Both the position numbers and the translations under genes were made by a program. Source: JACIYW01 sp014359745 (GTDB taxonomy: Bacteria > Pseudomonadota > Alphaproteobacteria > Rhodobacterales > Rhodobacteraceae). From it: a stretch of DNA of 64,000 nt. Positions 16,447 through 23,845 of the stretch are shown piece by piece. The stretch spans positions 1-64,000 of the forward strand of contig JBNPWE010000001.1 in assembly GCA_050433985.1 (NCBI GenBank), read 5' to 3'. Below the pieces are notes generated by a model. That model saw only the letters and a list, made by a program, of their open reading frames with translations. It had not been told where the DNA came from and ran no database searches. Position 1 is the first letter of the stretch; each line of letters begins with the position of its first letter.

Positions 16447-17983
16447 CCGGTATTTCGAACGTTACGGCCCCGCCTACAAGTGGTTGGCGACCGGCTCGAT
16501 CATGGTCGCCACCATCTCGGTCGTGTTGTCCGCGACAATCGTGAACGTCGCCATCCCGGCGGTCATGGGCGCCTTCGGCATCAGCGGCGTGCAGGCACAA
16601 TGGATCTCGACCGGCTTTCTGGCAGCCATGACCGCGACCATGCTGCTGGCCGATTGGGCCAACCGCGCCTTCGGAATGCGGCTGACGATGACCGCCTCGA
16701 TGGGCGTATTTCTTGCCGGTTCGGTCCTGGGCGGCCTCGCACCGAACGAAACCGTGCTGACACTGGCGCGCGTGGTGCAGGGGGCGGCGGCGGGCATCGT
16801 CCAGCCGCTGGCCATGATCATGCTGTTCAAGGTGTTTCCGCCGGACAAGCGCGGCGCGGCCATGGGGATCTATGGCGTCGGCGTCGTGTTGGCCCCGGCA
16901 CTGGGCCCCTGGATCGGCGGCGTGCTGATGGATGCCTTCGACTGGCGCTTCGTCTTCTACCTGGGCCTGCCCTTCGCGGGCCTCGCCGTCATCCTGGCGA
17001 ACGTGTTCCTGCCCACCCGTGAAGAAAGCGGTCCGATCCCGGCCTTCGACTTTGTCGGGGTGGCGATCCTGTCGGTCTTCCTCGCCGTCCTGCTCAGCAC
17101 GCTGTCGAACGCGCAGCGGCTTGGATGGGATACGAACATCATCCTGTCGGGTTTCACGATTTCCGTTGCTTCGGCCATCGCCTTTGTCACCTGGGAGATG
17201 CATACCGACAAGCCCATGCTCGACATGCGGCTCTTCGCGAATTTCGCCTTTTCCTCGGCCTCGGTCGTTGCCTTCATCATGGGGGCGGGGCTGTTCGGCT
17301 CTACTTACCTGCTTCCGGTCTTCGTGCAGCAGATTCAGGGTATGACGCCCACGCAGGCGGGCCTTCTTCTGATGCCCTCGGGCTTTGCCATGCTGGTGGT
17401 CTTTCCCATCGCGGGGCGATTGTCCGACAAGGTGCCCACGCCGGTCCTGATCGGCATCGGCATGTTGGTCTTTGCCTGGTCCTCGTGGCTGATGGCGGAT
17501 GCGAATGTCCATACGGCCTTCTGGACCCTGGCCTGGTGGGCGGTCCTCTCACGCATGGGGCTGGGTCTGGTGTTTCCGGCCATCTCGTCGGGAGCGCTCA
17601 AGGTTCTGCCGCCGTACCTTCTGGGGCAGGGTTCGGGTGCTTCGAACTTTGCCCGTCAGCTTGGCGGCGCCTTCGGGGTGAACCTTCTGACCGTATTCAT
17701 CGAGCGGCGCACGATCATGCACGCAGATGCCTTTGCCGCAACCCAGACCAGCGACAACACCGCGACGATGGAACTCTTGCACAAGGTTGCCGACCTCCTG
17801 CACACGTCGGGGCTGCCAGACACCCAGCTTATGCCCGCCGCTGCGTCGTTCCTGGGCCAGACAGTGGTGATCCAGTCCTCGAACGCGGCCTTCCAGGACA
17901 GTTTCCTTGTCGTATGCGGTATATTCCTGCTTGCGCTGGTCCCGACCTGGTTCATGTGGCGCGCCCCTTCCTCGGGCACCTGA
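16427..17983 (+). CDS. EmrB-like MFS multidrug exporter (DHA2, 14 helices)
   Basis: A 518-residue major facilitator of the DHA2 class. Visible marks: first helix region with VLSATIVNVAIPAVMGAFGI and QAQWISTGFLAAM (motif D1-like), then LADWANRAFGMR (motif A), RVVQGAAAGIVQPLAMIMLF (motif B) and GVGVVLAPALGPWIGGVLMD (motif C of antiporters). Fourteen hydrophobic segments are plausible from the length. With the adaptor it would export drugs across the inner membrane and periplasm using the proton gradient. Overlapping frames with the adaptor imply coupled translation, and the MarR protein is the probable regulator. Confidence 0.92.
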   Translation: MSMSQIDRYFERYGPAYKWLATGSIMVATISVVLSATIVNVAIPAVMGAFGISGVQAQWISTGFLAAMTATMLLADWANRAFGMRLTMTASMGVFLAGSVLGGLAPNETVLTLARVVQGAAAGIVQPLAMIMLFKVFPPDKRGAAMGIYGVGVVLAPALGPWIGGVLMDAFDWRFVFYLGLPFAGLAVILANVFLPTREESGPIPAFDFVGVAILSVFLAVLLSTLSNAQRLGWDTNIILSGFTISVASAIAFVTWEMHTDKPMLDMRLFANFAFSSASVVAFIMGAGLFGSTYLLPVFVQQIQGMTPTQAGLLLMPSGFAMLVVFPIAGRLSDKVPTPVLIGIGMLVFAWSSWLMADANVHTAFWTLAWWAVLSRMGLGLVFPAISSGALKVLPPYLLGQGSGASNFARQLGGAFGVNLLTVFIERRTIMHADAFAATQTSDNTATMELLHKVADLLHTSGLPDTQLMPAAASFLGQTVVIQSSNAAFQDSFLVVCGIFLLALVPTWFMWRAPSSGT

Positions 17984-18166
17984 AGCATCCCGCCTCTGGC
18001 GCGTGCTGTGCCCAACCGGGTCCGCAGCCTGGCCGAGATCACCGGCAAGGCGCGCGCGCCAGGGGAAGGGTGTACGGATCGGGCTGGCCGAGAGCGGCGG
18101 CAGGGTTCCACTGATACAAGAAAACAGTATAGCTAATCACGCTGCTGCAACGCCAGGGAGGGTATC

Positions 18167-19717
18167 ATGCGTCTGATCGACTTTTTCGACCGCGGTGTTT
18201 CAATCAACCCCGACCGGGTCTGCCTGGAAGATGAAAAGGTCAGCCGGACCTTCCGCGAGGTGCAGACGCGCACCTATCGCCTTGCCAATGCCATCGCGGC
18301 AGAGGGCTTCGGCTTTGGCCACATGGCCGGCATCTACAGCCCCAACTGCGTCAGCGGTTTCGAGGCGATGTTGGGCCTGTTCCGCTCTGGCACGGTCTGG
18401 GTGCCGGTGAACGCCAAGAATGGTATCGACGAGAACGCCTATATTCTGGATCACAACGACGTCGGGATCCTTTTCTATCACAGCAGTTTCGAACCCGCGA
18501 TGGAACGGATCAAGGCGCTGTGCCCCAAGATCCGGCGGTTCATCTGCCTTGACCGCGCCGGGTCGGAAGGCCCATGTCTGGATGACTGGCTGGCGGGCGC
18601 CGACGACACCGATCCGGACGTCAGGCTGGCGCCCGACGATCTGGTTGGCATTCTCTCGTCGGGTGGCACCACGGGACGGCCCAAGGGGATCATGCTGAGC
18701 CAGTTGAACTTGGGCACGATGATCGCCAATTTCTATTCCGGCCTGAAAGTCGGCCCCGCGCCTGTCCACCTGCTGATTGCGCCGATGACCCATGCCGCCG
18801 GCCTGATTGCCGTGGCGCTGATGGCCGCCGGGGTCCGCAATATCATCCTGCCGGGCTTTGACGGCAAGCGGGTGCTCGACACCATCGCGCGCGAAGAGGT
18901 CACGCATCTTTTCCTGCCGCCCACGGCGATCTACATGCTGCTCTCCGAACCGGGGATCGAGTCACGCGGCTTTCCGTCGCTGCGCGGCTTCTTCTATGCC
19001 GCGGCGCCGATGGCGGTGGACAAGCTGCGCCAGTGCCTGAAGATCTTCGGCCCGGTGATGGTGCAAAGCTTCGGCCAGGCCGAATCCCCGATGTTCTGCG
19101 CGCTGCTGACCGCCGAGGATCACCTCGTGCTGGGCGATCCGGCCCGCGAACACCGGCTGGCCAGCTGCGGGCGGCCCACGCTGCTGACGCCGGTGGCGAT
19201 CATGGACGATGAGGGCAACCTGATGCCCCGTGGCGAACGCAGCGAGATCGTGGTGCGCGGAAATCTGGTGATGAAGGGCTATTACAAGAACCCCGAGGCG
19301 ACGGCCGAGGCCTCGCAGCACGGGTGGCACCATACCGGCGACGTCGGGTATATCGACGACGACGGCTATCTCTATATCGTCGATCGCAAGAAGGACATGA
19401 TCATCTCGGGCGGGTTCAACGTCTATCCGTCAGAGGTCGAACAGGTGATCTGGGCACATCCCGCCGTGCAGGACTGCGCGGTAATCGGGGTGCCCGACGA
19501 GAAATGGGGCGAGGCCGTCAAGGCGGTGATCGAACTCAAGCCCGGAGCCAAAGTAGACCCTGACGAGATCATCCGCATCTGCAAGGAGCAACTGGGCAGC
19601 GTGAAAGCCCCGAAATCGGTCGTGGTCTGGGACGAGTTGCCGCGCAGCCCGGTGGGCAAGGTGCGCAAGAAGGATATCCGGGACGTGTTCTGGCAGGGCC
19701 AGACGCGGAGGATCTGA
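18167..19717 (+). CDS. Acyl-CoA synthetase (AMP-forming fatty-acid or aryl-acid CoA ligase)
   Basis: A 516-residue ANL-superfamily enzyme that activates a carboxylic acid with ATP and CoA. Motifs in order: GILSSGGTTGRPKGIMLSQ (P-loop A3), HAAGLI, MVQSFGQAESP (A5 region), GWHHTGDVGYIDDDGYLYIV (A7), DRKKDMIISGGFNVYPSEVE (A8 hinge) and SPVGKVRKKDI (A10 lysine). All residues needed for catalysis appear present. Substrate unknown. GGGAGGGT precedes the ATG. A second, broken ligase follows directly. Propionyl-CoA genes start 1.1 kb downstream, so a role in feeding acyl-CoA is possible. Confidence 0.9.
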   Translation: MRLIDFFDRGVSINPDRVCLEDEKVSRTFREVQTRTYRLANAIAAEGFGFGHMAGIYSPNCVSGFEAMLGLFRSGTVWVPVNAKNGIDENAYILDHNDVGILFYHSSFEPAMERIKALCPKIRRFICLDRAGSEGPCLDDWLAGADDTDPDVRLAPDDLVGILSSGGTTGRPKGIMLSQLNLGTMIANFYSGLKVGPAPVHLLIAPMTHAAGLIAVALMAAGVRNIILPGFDGKRVLDTIAREEVTHLFLPPTAIYMLLSEPGIESRGFPSLRGFFYAAAPMAVDKLRQCLKIFGPVMVQSFGQAESPMFCALLTAEDHLVLGDPAREHRLASCGRPTLLTPVAIMDDEGNLMPRGERSEIVVRGNLVMKGYYKNPEATAEASQHGWHHTGDVGYIDDDGYLYIVDRKKDMIISGGFNVYPSEVEQVIWAHPAVQDCAVIGVPDEKWGEAVKAVIELKPGAKVDPDEIIRICKEQLGSVKAPKSVVVWDELPRSPVGKVRKKDIRDVFWQGQTRRI

Positions 19718-19726
19718 TGGCCGGGC

Positions 19727-20077
19727 ATGAACATCGCCTGACTCCTGGCGCAATCCGCCCGCACCTTTGCCGAACGTCCCGCGATCTGCCTGGGCAGCGT
19801 GACCTTCTGCACCTAAAGCAATCTCAGAAAAAGTTGATAGACTTGTTCGGTTCAAAATTTGACAGATCAATAACCTGTGGCGTTTTCCGTCGATTCAACG
19901 AAAAGCTGAAACGCTGCAGACCGGCCTGCGCAACCGCAGCGCGGCGCTGGCCGCGGGCCTGCGCGCGCGGACAGCCCGCAGGCGCGCGGGTGGCGATCCA
20001 CATCGGCAACCGGCCAGAGTATATGGGGATTCTGTTCGGTATCTGGACGGCTGGCTACGTCGCCGTTCCGGTCGGAG
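19727..20077 (+). pseudogene. Broken second acyl-CoA ligase gene, split by a repeat
   Basis: ATG AAC ATC GCC is followed at once by a TGA. The frame then continues as LLAQSARTFAERPAICLG and SVTFCT, the usual start of an AMP-forming ligase, before TAA at the edge of a 106-bp repeat (19814-19919). Beyond the repeat the ligase resumes as RARGQPAGARVAIHIGNRPE and YMGILFGIWTAGYVAVPV, which normally sits about 40-80 residues into the protein. After that the sequence turns into a transposase remnant. So the gene has an early stop, an insertion and a lost 3' end. Confidence 0.8.
19814..19919 (-). repeat. Two-hairpin dispersed element, copy 1 (degenerate)
   Basis: This stretch matches the reverse complement of 50826-50931 over its whole length with scattered substitutions. 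Shared blocks include CAGAAAAAG, GACAGATCAATAACCT and GAAACGCTG. Its arms are less perfect than those of the other copy, so this copy looks older. It interrupts the acyl-CoA ligase remnant. The size and paired arms resemble a MITE-like or REP-like element; no transposase is attached. Strand is given relative to the copy at 50826, which I treat as plus. Confidence 0.85.
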
Positions 20078-20295
20078 AGGGTCTTGCCGTGCTCGACCGT
20101 GACATCGCCCAGGACGCGATTTATGACAGGGCAATCCAGCGGCTGCTGACCATCACGGGCGTCGATCTGACGGTGGCGGCCCGGTTGATGGCGGCTATCG
20201 GGAGTACCCACCGGTTCAACTTTCCCCGGAAACTGGTGCGCTGTTTCGGGCTGAACCTGCGGGTGCTCCAATCCGGATTGCGCCGATTGGCTTGA
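20078..20295 (+). pseudogene. IS110-family transposase 3' remnant
   Basis: In frame with the ligase remnant, the reading continues as DRAIQRLLTITGVDLTVAAR, LMAAIGSTHRFNFPRKLVRC and FGLNLRVLQSGL. This matches the C-terminal domain of IS110-type transposases (pattern LxxxxGVxxxxAxxLxxxIGxxxRFxxxxKLxxxxGLxPRxxQSG). The N-terminal DEDD domain is missing and the frame stops at TGA after RRLA. The join to the ligase remnant is therefore an accidental fusion. The element cannot move on its own. Confidence 0.75.
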
Positions 20296-20370
20296 TACGG
20301 CGGCGCGTTCGCTCAATCGGAAGAACACCAGTCTGGCCCGTCGACTATTTCAACGGCCTGTTAAGGGCTA

Positions 20371-20560
20371 TGCGACACCGATGGCAGTTATGCGGGCCCC
20401 AAACTGCCCGATGCGCTGAATGCCATTCGGGCGATGGGCCGGGCGGATCGTCAACCGCTTCGATGTGGGGCAAGGCTTTGCGCCCCTACCGCGCGGATGG
20501 GTGGCCGATCGCACCATCGCCCACAGCCGCCGTATCACGCGTCACCTCGCAAAAGCATGA
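20371..20560 (+). pseudogene. IS5-family transposase 3' remnant
   Basis: One frame reads CDTDGSYAGPKLPDALNAIR, the DGGYxGxKL segment of IS5-type (DDE) transposases. After a frameshift near 20440 another frame reads IVNRFDVGQGFAPLPRGWVA and DRTIAHSRRITRHLAKA-stop, matching the conserved RRWxVERTxAWxxRxRRLxKxxE end. The catalytic glutamate of that motif is replaced (VADRT instead of VERT). The piece is broken and inactive. Confidence 0.75.
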
Positions 20561-20815
20561 AAATGCACAAAAAAATGCGCGGATAGTTTCGCGTCTGACC
20601 CTGAGTCTCGTGGCATGGCAACAATTTTGTGACCGGCAGATAAATCTGCATGAAAATCGATCTTTTCGAATGACTCATTCCAAGGCTGTGGGCAAAATGT
20701 CCCAGATGCAACCGGTAGATGGCGCGTGACGGCGGGGCCGGTAATACTATAGAACATTCCAAATCTTGGAAAAAACGCCGGGCGCGGCGCCGATTCGACA
20801 CATAAGGGAGTCACG

Positions 20816-22816
20816 ATGTTCGAAAAAATCCTCATTGCCAATCGCGGCGAAATTGCCTGCCGCGTGATCAAGACCGCACGCAAGATGGGTATCAAGACCG
20901 TGGCGATCTATTCCGATGCCGATGCCCATGCGCTGCATGTCCAGATGGCCGATGAGGCGGTGCATATCGGGCCGGCGCCCGCCAACCAAAGCTATATCGT
21001 CATCGACAAGGTGATGGCCGCCATTCGCCAGACCGGCGCGCAGGCGGTGCATCCGGGCTATGGGTTCCTGTCGGAGAATCGCAAATTCGCCGAGGCGTTG
21101 GAGGCCGAGGGCGTCGCCTTCATCGGCCCGCCCGCCACGGCGATCGAGGCGATGGGCGACAAGATCACATCGAAGAAACTGGCGGCAGAGGCGGGCGTGT
21201 CCACCGTGCCCGGCTATATGGGCGAGATCGCCGATGCCGAAGAGGCCGTGAAGATCAGCCGCGAGGTGGGCTATCCGGTGATGATCAAGGCATCGGCGGG
21301 CGGCGGCGGCAAGGGGATGCGCATCGCCTGGAATGACACCGAGGCGCGCGAGGGGTTCGAATCGTCAAAGAACGAGGCCGCCAGCAGTTTCGGCGATGAC
21401 CGCATCTTTATCGAGAAATTCGTCACCCAGCCCCGCCACATCGAAATTCAGGTACTGGCCGATCAGCACGGCAACACCGTCTATCTGCACGAACGCGAAT
21501 GTTCGATCCAGCGCCGCAATCAGAAGGTGATCGAAGAGGCGCCATCGCCGTTTCTGGATGCCGATACCCGCCGCGCGATGGGCGAACAGGCCTGCGCGCT
21601 GGCCAGCGCCGTGGGCTATACCAGCGCCGGCACGGTGGAATTCATCGTGGATGGCGATCGCAACTTCTATTTCCTTGAAATGAACACCCGGCTTCAGGTG
21701 GAACACCCCGTCACCGAACTGATCACCGGCATCGACCTTGTGGAACAGATGATCCGCGTCGCGGCGGGCGAAAAACTGCCCTTCGCGCAAGGGGATATCG
21801 CGCTTAACGGCTGGGCGATGGAAAGCCGCCTTTATGCCGAAGACCCCTATCGCAATTTCCTGCCCTCGATCGGCCGGTTGTCGCGCTATCGCCCGCCCGC
21901 CGAGGTGGCAACGAAAACCCATGCGGTGCGCAACGATACCGGCGTCTATGAGGGCGGCGAAATCAGCATGTTCTACGACCCGATGATCGCCAAACTGTGC
22001 ACCTGGGCGCCCGACCGCGCGCAAGCGATCGAAGAGATGCGCCGCGCCCTTGATGCCTTCGAGGTAGAGGGCATCGGCCACAACCTGCCGTTCCTGGCCG
22101 CGGTGATGGACCATCCGCGTTTTGTGGCGGGCGCCATCACCACCGCCTTCATCGCCGAGGAATATCCCGATGGCTTTTCCGGCGTCACCCCCGATGCCGC
22201 CACGCTGCAACGCCTTGCCGCGGCGGCGGGCCACATGAAGATGCGCAAAGAGGCGCGCGCCGCGCAAATCTCGGGCGCGATGGCCAATCACCGCCGCCGG
22301 GTGGAAAACGATTACGTCGTGTTCCTGGGGCGTGACACCTTCCCGGTGCGGATCGACGAGACCGAAACAGGCACTGATGTTGCCTTTGAGGGCGGCGAGA
22401 CGCTGGCGGTCCAATCCGACTGGACGCCGGGCAACCCGCTGTTTCGTGGTCTGGTCGGCGGCGAAGAGATGATCGTGAAAGTGGATTTCATCCGCGGCGG
22501 CGCCCGCCTGCGCTATCGCGGCGCCGATATCAAGGCGGTGGTGCGCACCCCCCGCCAGGCCGCGCTGGCCGCGCTGATGCCCGAAAAGCAGCCCGCCGAC
22601 ACGTCGAAATTCCTGCTTTGCCCGATGCCGGGCCTTGTGGTGCGCCTTGATGTGGCCGAGGGCGACGAGGTGCAGGAAGGTCAGCCGCTGGCGGTGGTCG
22701 AGGCGATGAAGATGGAAAACACCCTGCGCGCCGAACGCCGCGCCGTGGTCAAATCCATCAACGCCAGCCCCGGCGCCAGCCTGCGGGTGGATGACGTGAT
22801 CATGGAGTTTGAGTAG
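20816..22816 (+). CDS. pccA: Propionyl-CoA carboxylase alpha subunit (biotin carboxylase and biotin carrier)
   Basis: The 666-residue alpha subunit carboxylates its own biotin with ATP and bicarbonate, for transfer to propionyl-CoA by the beta subunit. The biotin carboxylase domain starts MFEKILIANRGEIACRVIKT and carries GYPVMIKASAGGGGKGMRIA (ATP grasp loop) and FYFLEMNTRLQVEHPVTE (catalytic region). The carrier domain ends with VVEAMKMENTLRAE, with biotin on Lys632. GGGAGTCACG precedes the ATG. Upstream (20561-20815) is a 255-bp AT-richer noncoding region that must hold the promoter. The beta subunit gene pccB, usually near in this order, is absent; transposon debris lies where it might be expected. 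Confidence 0.95.
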   Translation: MFEKILIANRGEIACRVIKTARKMGIKTVAIYSDADAHALHVQMADEAVHIGPAPANQSYIVIDKVMAAIRQTGAQAVHPGYGFLSENRKFAEALEAEGVAFIGPPATAIEAMGDKITSKKLAAEAGVSTVPGYMGEIADAEEAVKISREVGYPVMIKASAGGGGKGMRIAWNDTEAREGFESSKNEAASSFGDDRIFIEKFVTQPRHIEIQVLADQHGNTVYLHERECSIQRRNQKVIEEAPSPFLDADTRRAMGEQACALASAVGYTSAGTVEFIVDGDRNFYFLEMNTRLQVEHPVTELITGIDLVEQMIRVAAGEKLPFAQGDIALNGWAMESRLYAEDPYRNFLPSIGRLSRYRPPAEVATKTHAVRNDTGVYEGGEISMFYDPMIAKLCTWAPDRAQAIEEMRRALDAFEVEGIGHNLPFLAAVMDHPRFVAGAITTAFIAEEYPDGFSGVTPDAATLQRLAAAAGHMKMRKEARAAQISGAMANHRRRVENDYVVFLGRDTFPVRIDETETGTDVAFEGGETLAVQSDWTPGNPLFRGLVGGEEMIVKVDFIRGGARLRYRGADIKAVVRTPRQAALAALMPEKQPADTSKFLLCPMPGLVVRLDVAEGDEVQEGQPLAVVEAMKMENTLRAERRAVVKSINASPGASLRVDDVIMEFE

Positions 22817-23218
22817 GCGGACGGGCTCAATGCACATGCGTCCTGCGGGTGCTGACGCGACTTTGAGTGATACGATGTCTGCGGATACTTGAATTTCACA
22901 TGCCCGCTTCCCATCTGGGCCGCTCAGGAGAAAGGAGGTCAGCCTTGACCAAAATTTTGATTGACCCGGAAAACCCCGAAGTGCGGGGATAACCACGGCT
23001 CTCCGGGAGAACGCTTGATAGGAGCGTAAGAGCATTTGGGCTTTCGCCCCGTGTATAGACGTCTGGTTTGCCCGTGCCAGAACTTTGCCCTCGTGGGCCA
23101 ACTCACGGCATGACAACTCACGTTGTCCAAGCGGACGGGTTTTCCTATCCTGACCGAGCCGCTATCTGGCTCCGCATCGTGCGGGGCCACAATTCTTTAT
23201 AGTCATGTCCGCAGACGA
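22817..23218. other. 402-bp gap between pccA and the DUF4174 gene, with a possible 15-codon minigene
   Basis: No normal gene is recognised. At 22926-22939 lies a very strong ribosome site (AGGAGAAAGGAGGT) 5 bp before a TTG at 22945 that opens a 15-codon frame (LTKILIDPENPEVRG, stop 22990-22992). The stop overlaps a small hairpin CCCCG-AAGTG-CGGGG (22974-22988). The rest (about 23000-23210) is open in patches only. It may be the start of a lost gene, since a one-base shift would continue the peptide as ITTALRENA. A leader peptide is the other option. Confidence 0.4.
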
Positions 23219-23722
23219 TCACCGCCCCGTCCGCTCATCCAGCATTTCCTGCCGACGAATCGGCGATTTATCGATGGCGTGGGTCAGTTCGCGCGCCGAC
23301 CAGACCACCGGTTTGCGCAGGCGCACATTGCCGTCCTTGTCGATCCAGATCAGCGAAAAGCCGCGCGGGCGCAGTTTGCGGCGCACATCCGACATGGTGG
23401 CACGATCGGGGTTGGTATCCTGGATCACCACCACATCGCGGGCGCGCAGATCGGGCCAGCCCTGTTCCAGCATGGCCATCTGTTCGCGAAACTGCGGATC
23501 ATTGGGCGAATCGGCGAATACGATCACCGGTCGCGCCGTCCACAGGAAATCTTTCAGATCGACGCCCGCCGCATCGCGCGGCGCAAAGGATCGGGTCTGA
23601 CCTTTCGTCACGTCAGCGGCAAAATTTTCGTCATTCTCCACGATCATGACCGCCGACACCTCTTGCGCCGACGCCGGAACCGATAGAAATGCAGTCAGAA
23701 CAAGGATAATAACTGTTTTCAT
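23219..23722 (-). CDS. Secreted DUF4174-like protein
   Basis: A 167-residue protein with a cleavable signal peptide (MKTVIILVLTAFLSVPASAQ, cut after SAQ). The mature part contains LKDFLWTARPVIVFADSPND, QMAMLEQGWPDLRARDVVVI and GFSLIWIDKDGNVRLRKPVV, a thioredoxin-like strand pattern without a CxxC motif, as in DUF4174. Function unknown; it should sit in the periplasm. GAAGGAGG precedes the ATG. It is divergent from the mutase gene across 123 bp. Confidence 0.72.
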   Translation of the reverse strand: MKTVIILVLTAFLSVPASAQEVSAVMIVENDENFAADVTKGQTRSFAPRDAAGVDLKDFLWTARPVIVFADSPNDPQFREQMAMLEQGWPDLRARDVVVIQDTNPDRATMSDVRRKLRPRGFSLIWIDKDGNVRLRKPVVWSARELTHAIDKSPIRRQEMLDERTGR

Positions 23723-23845
23723 CGGGCCTCCTTCGTTGCCTTCATATAGGCCGGGCGGTCAGAATTACACAGGGGCAAAGCGCCCGAACCGTGCAATATC
23801 AGAAATGGTGCCCTTGCGGGGCACCGGTTGCGGAAAGGATAATCG

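Noticed and set aside
18000..18166. Possible gene debris between the EmrB-like gene and the acyl-CoA synthetase
   Set aside because: One frame reads RSLAEITGKARAPGEG, but it is too short to assign and no family pattern was clear.
19717..20295. 192-codon frame as a single gene
   Set aside because: It is an accidental fusion of ligase remnant, repeat and IS110-type remnant.
22974..22988. Hairpin resembling half of a type I-E CRISPR repeat (CCCCGAAGTGCGGGGATAACC)
   Set aside because: Only one copy, no spacer-repeat array and no cas genes in the window; similarity is limited to a short GC hairpin.
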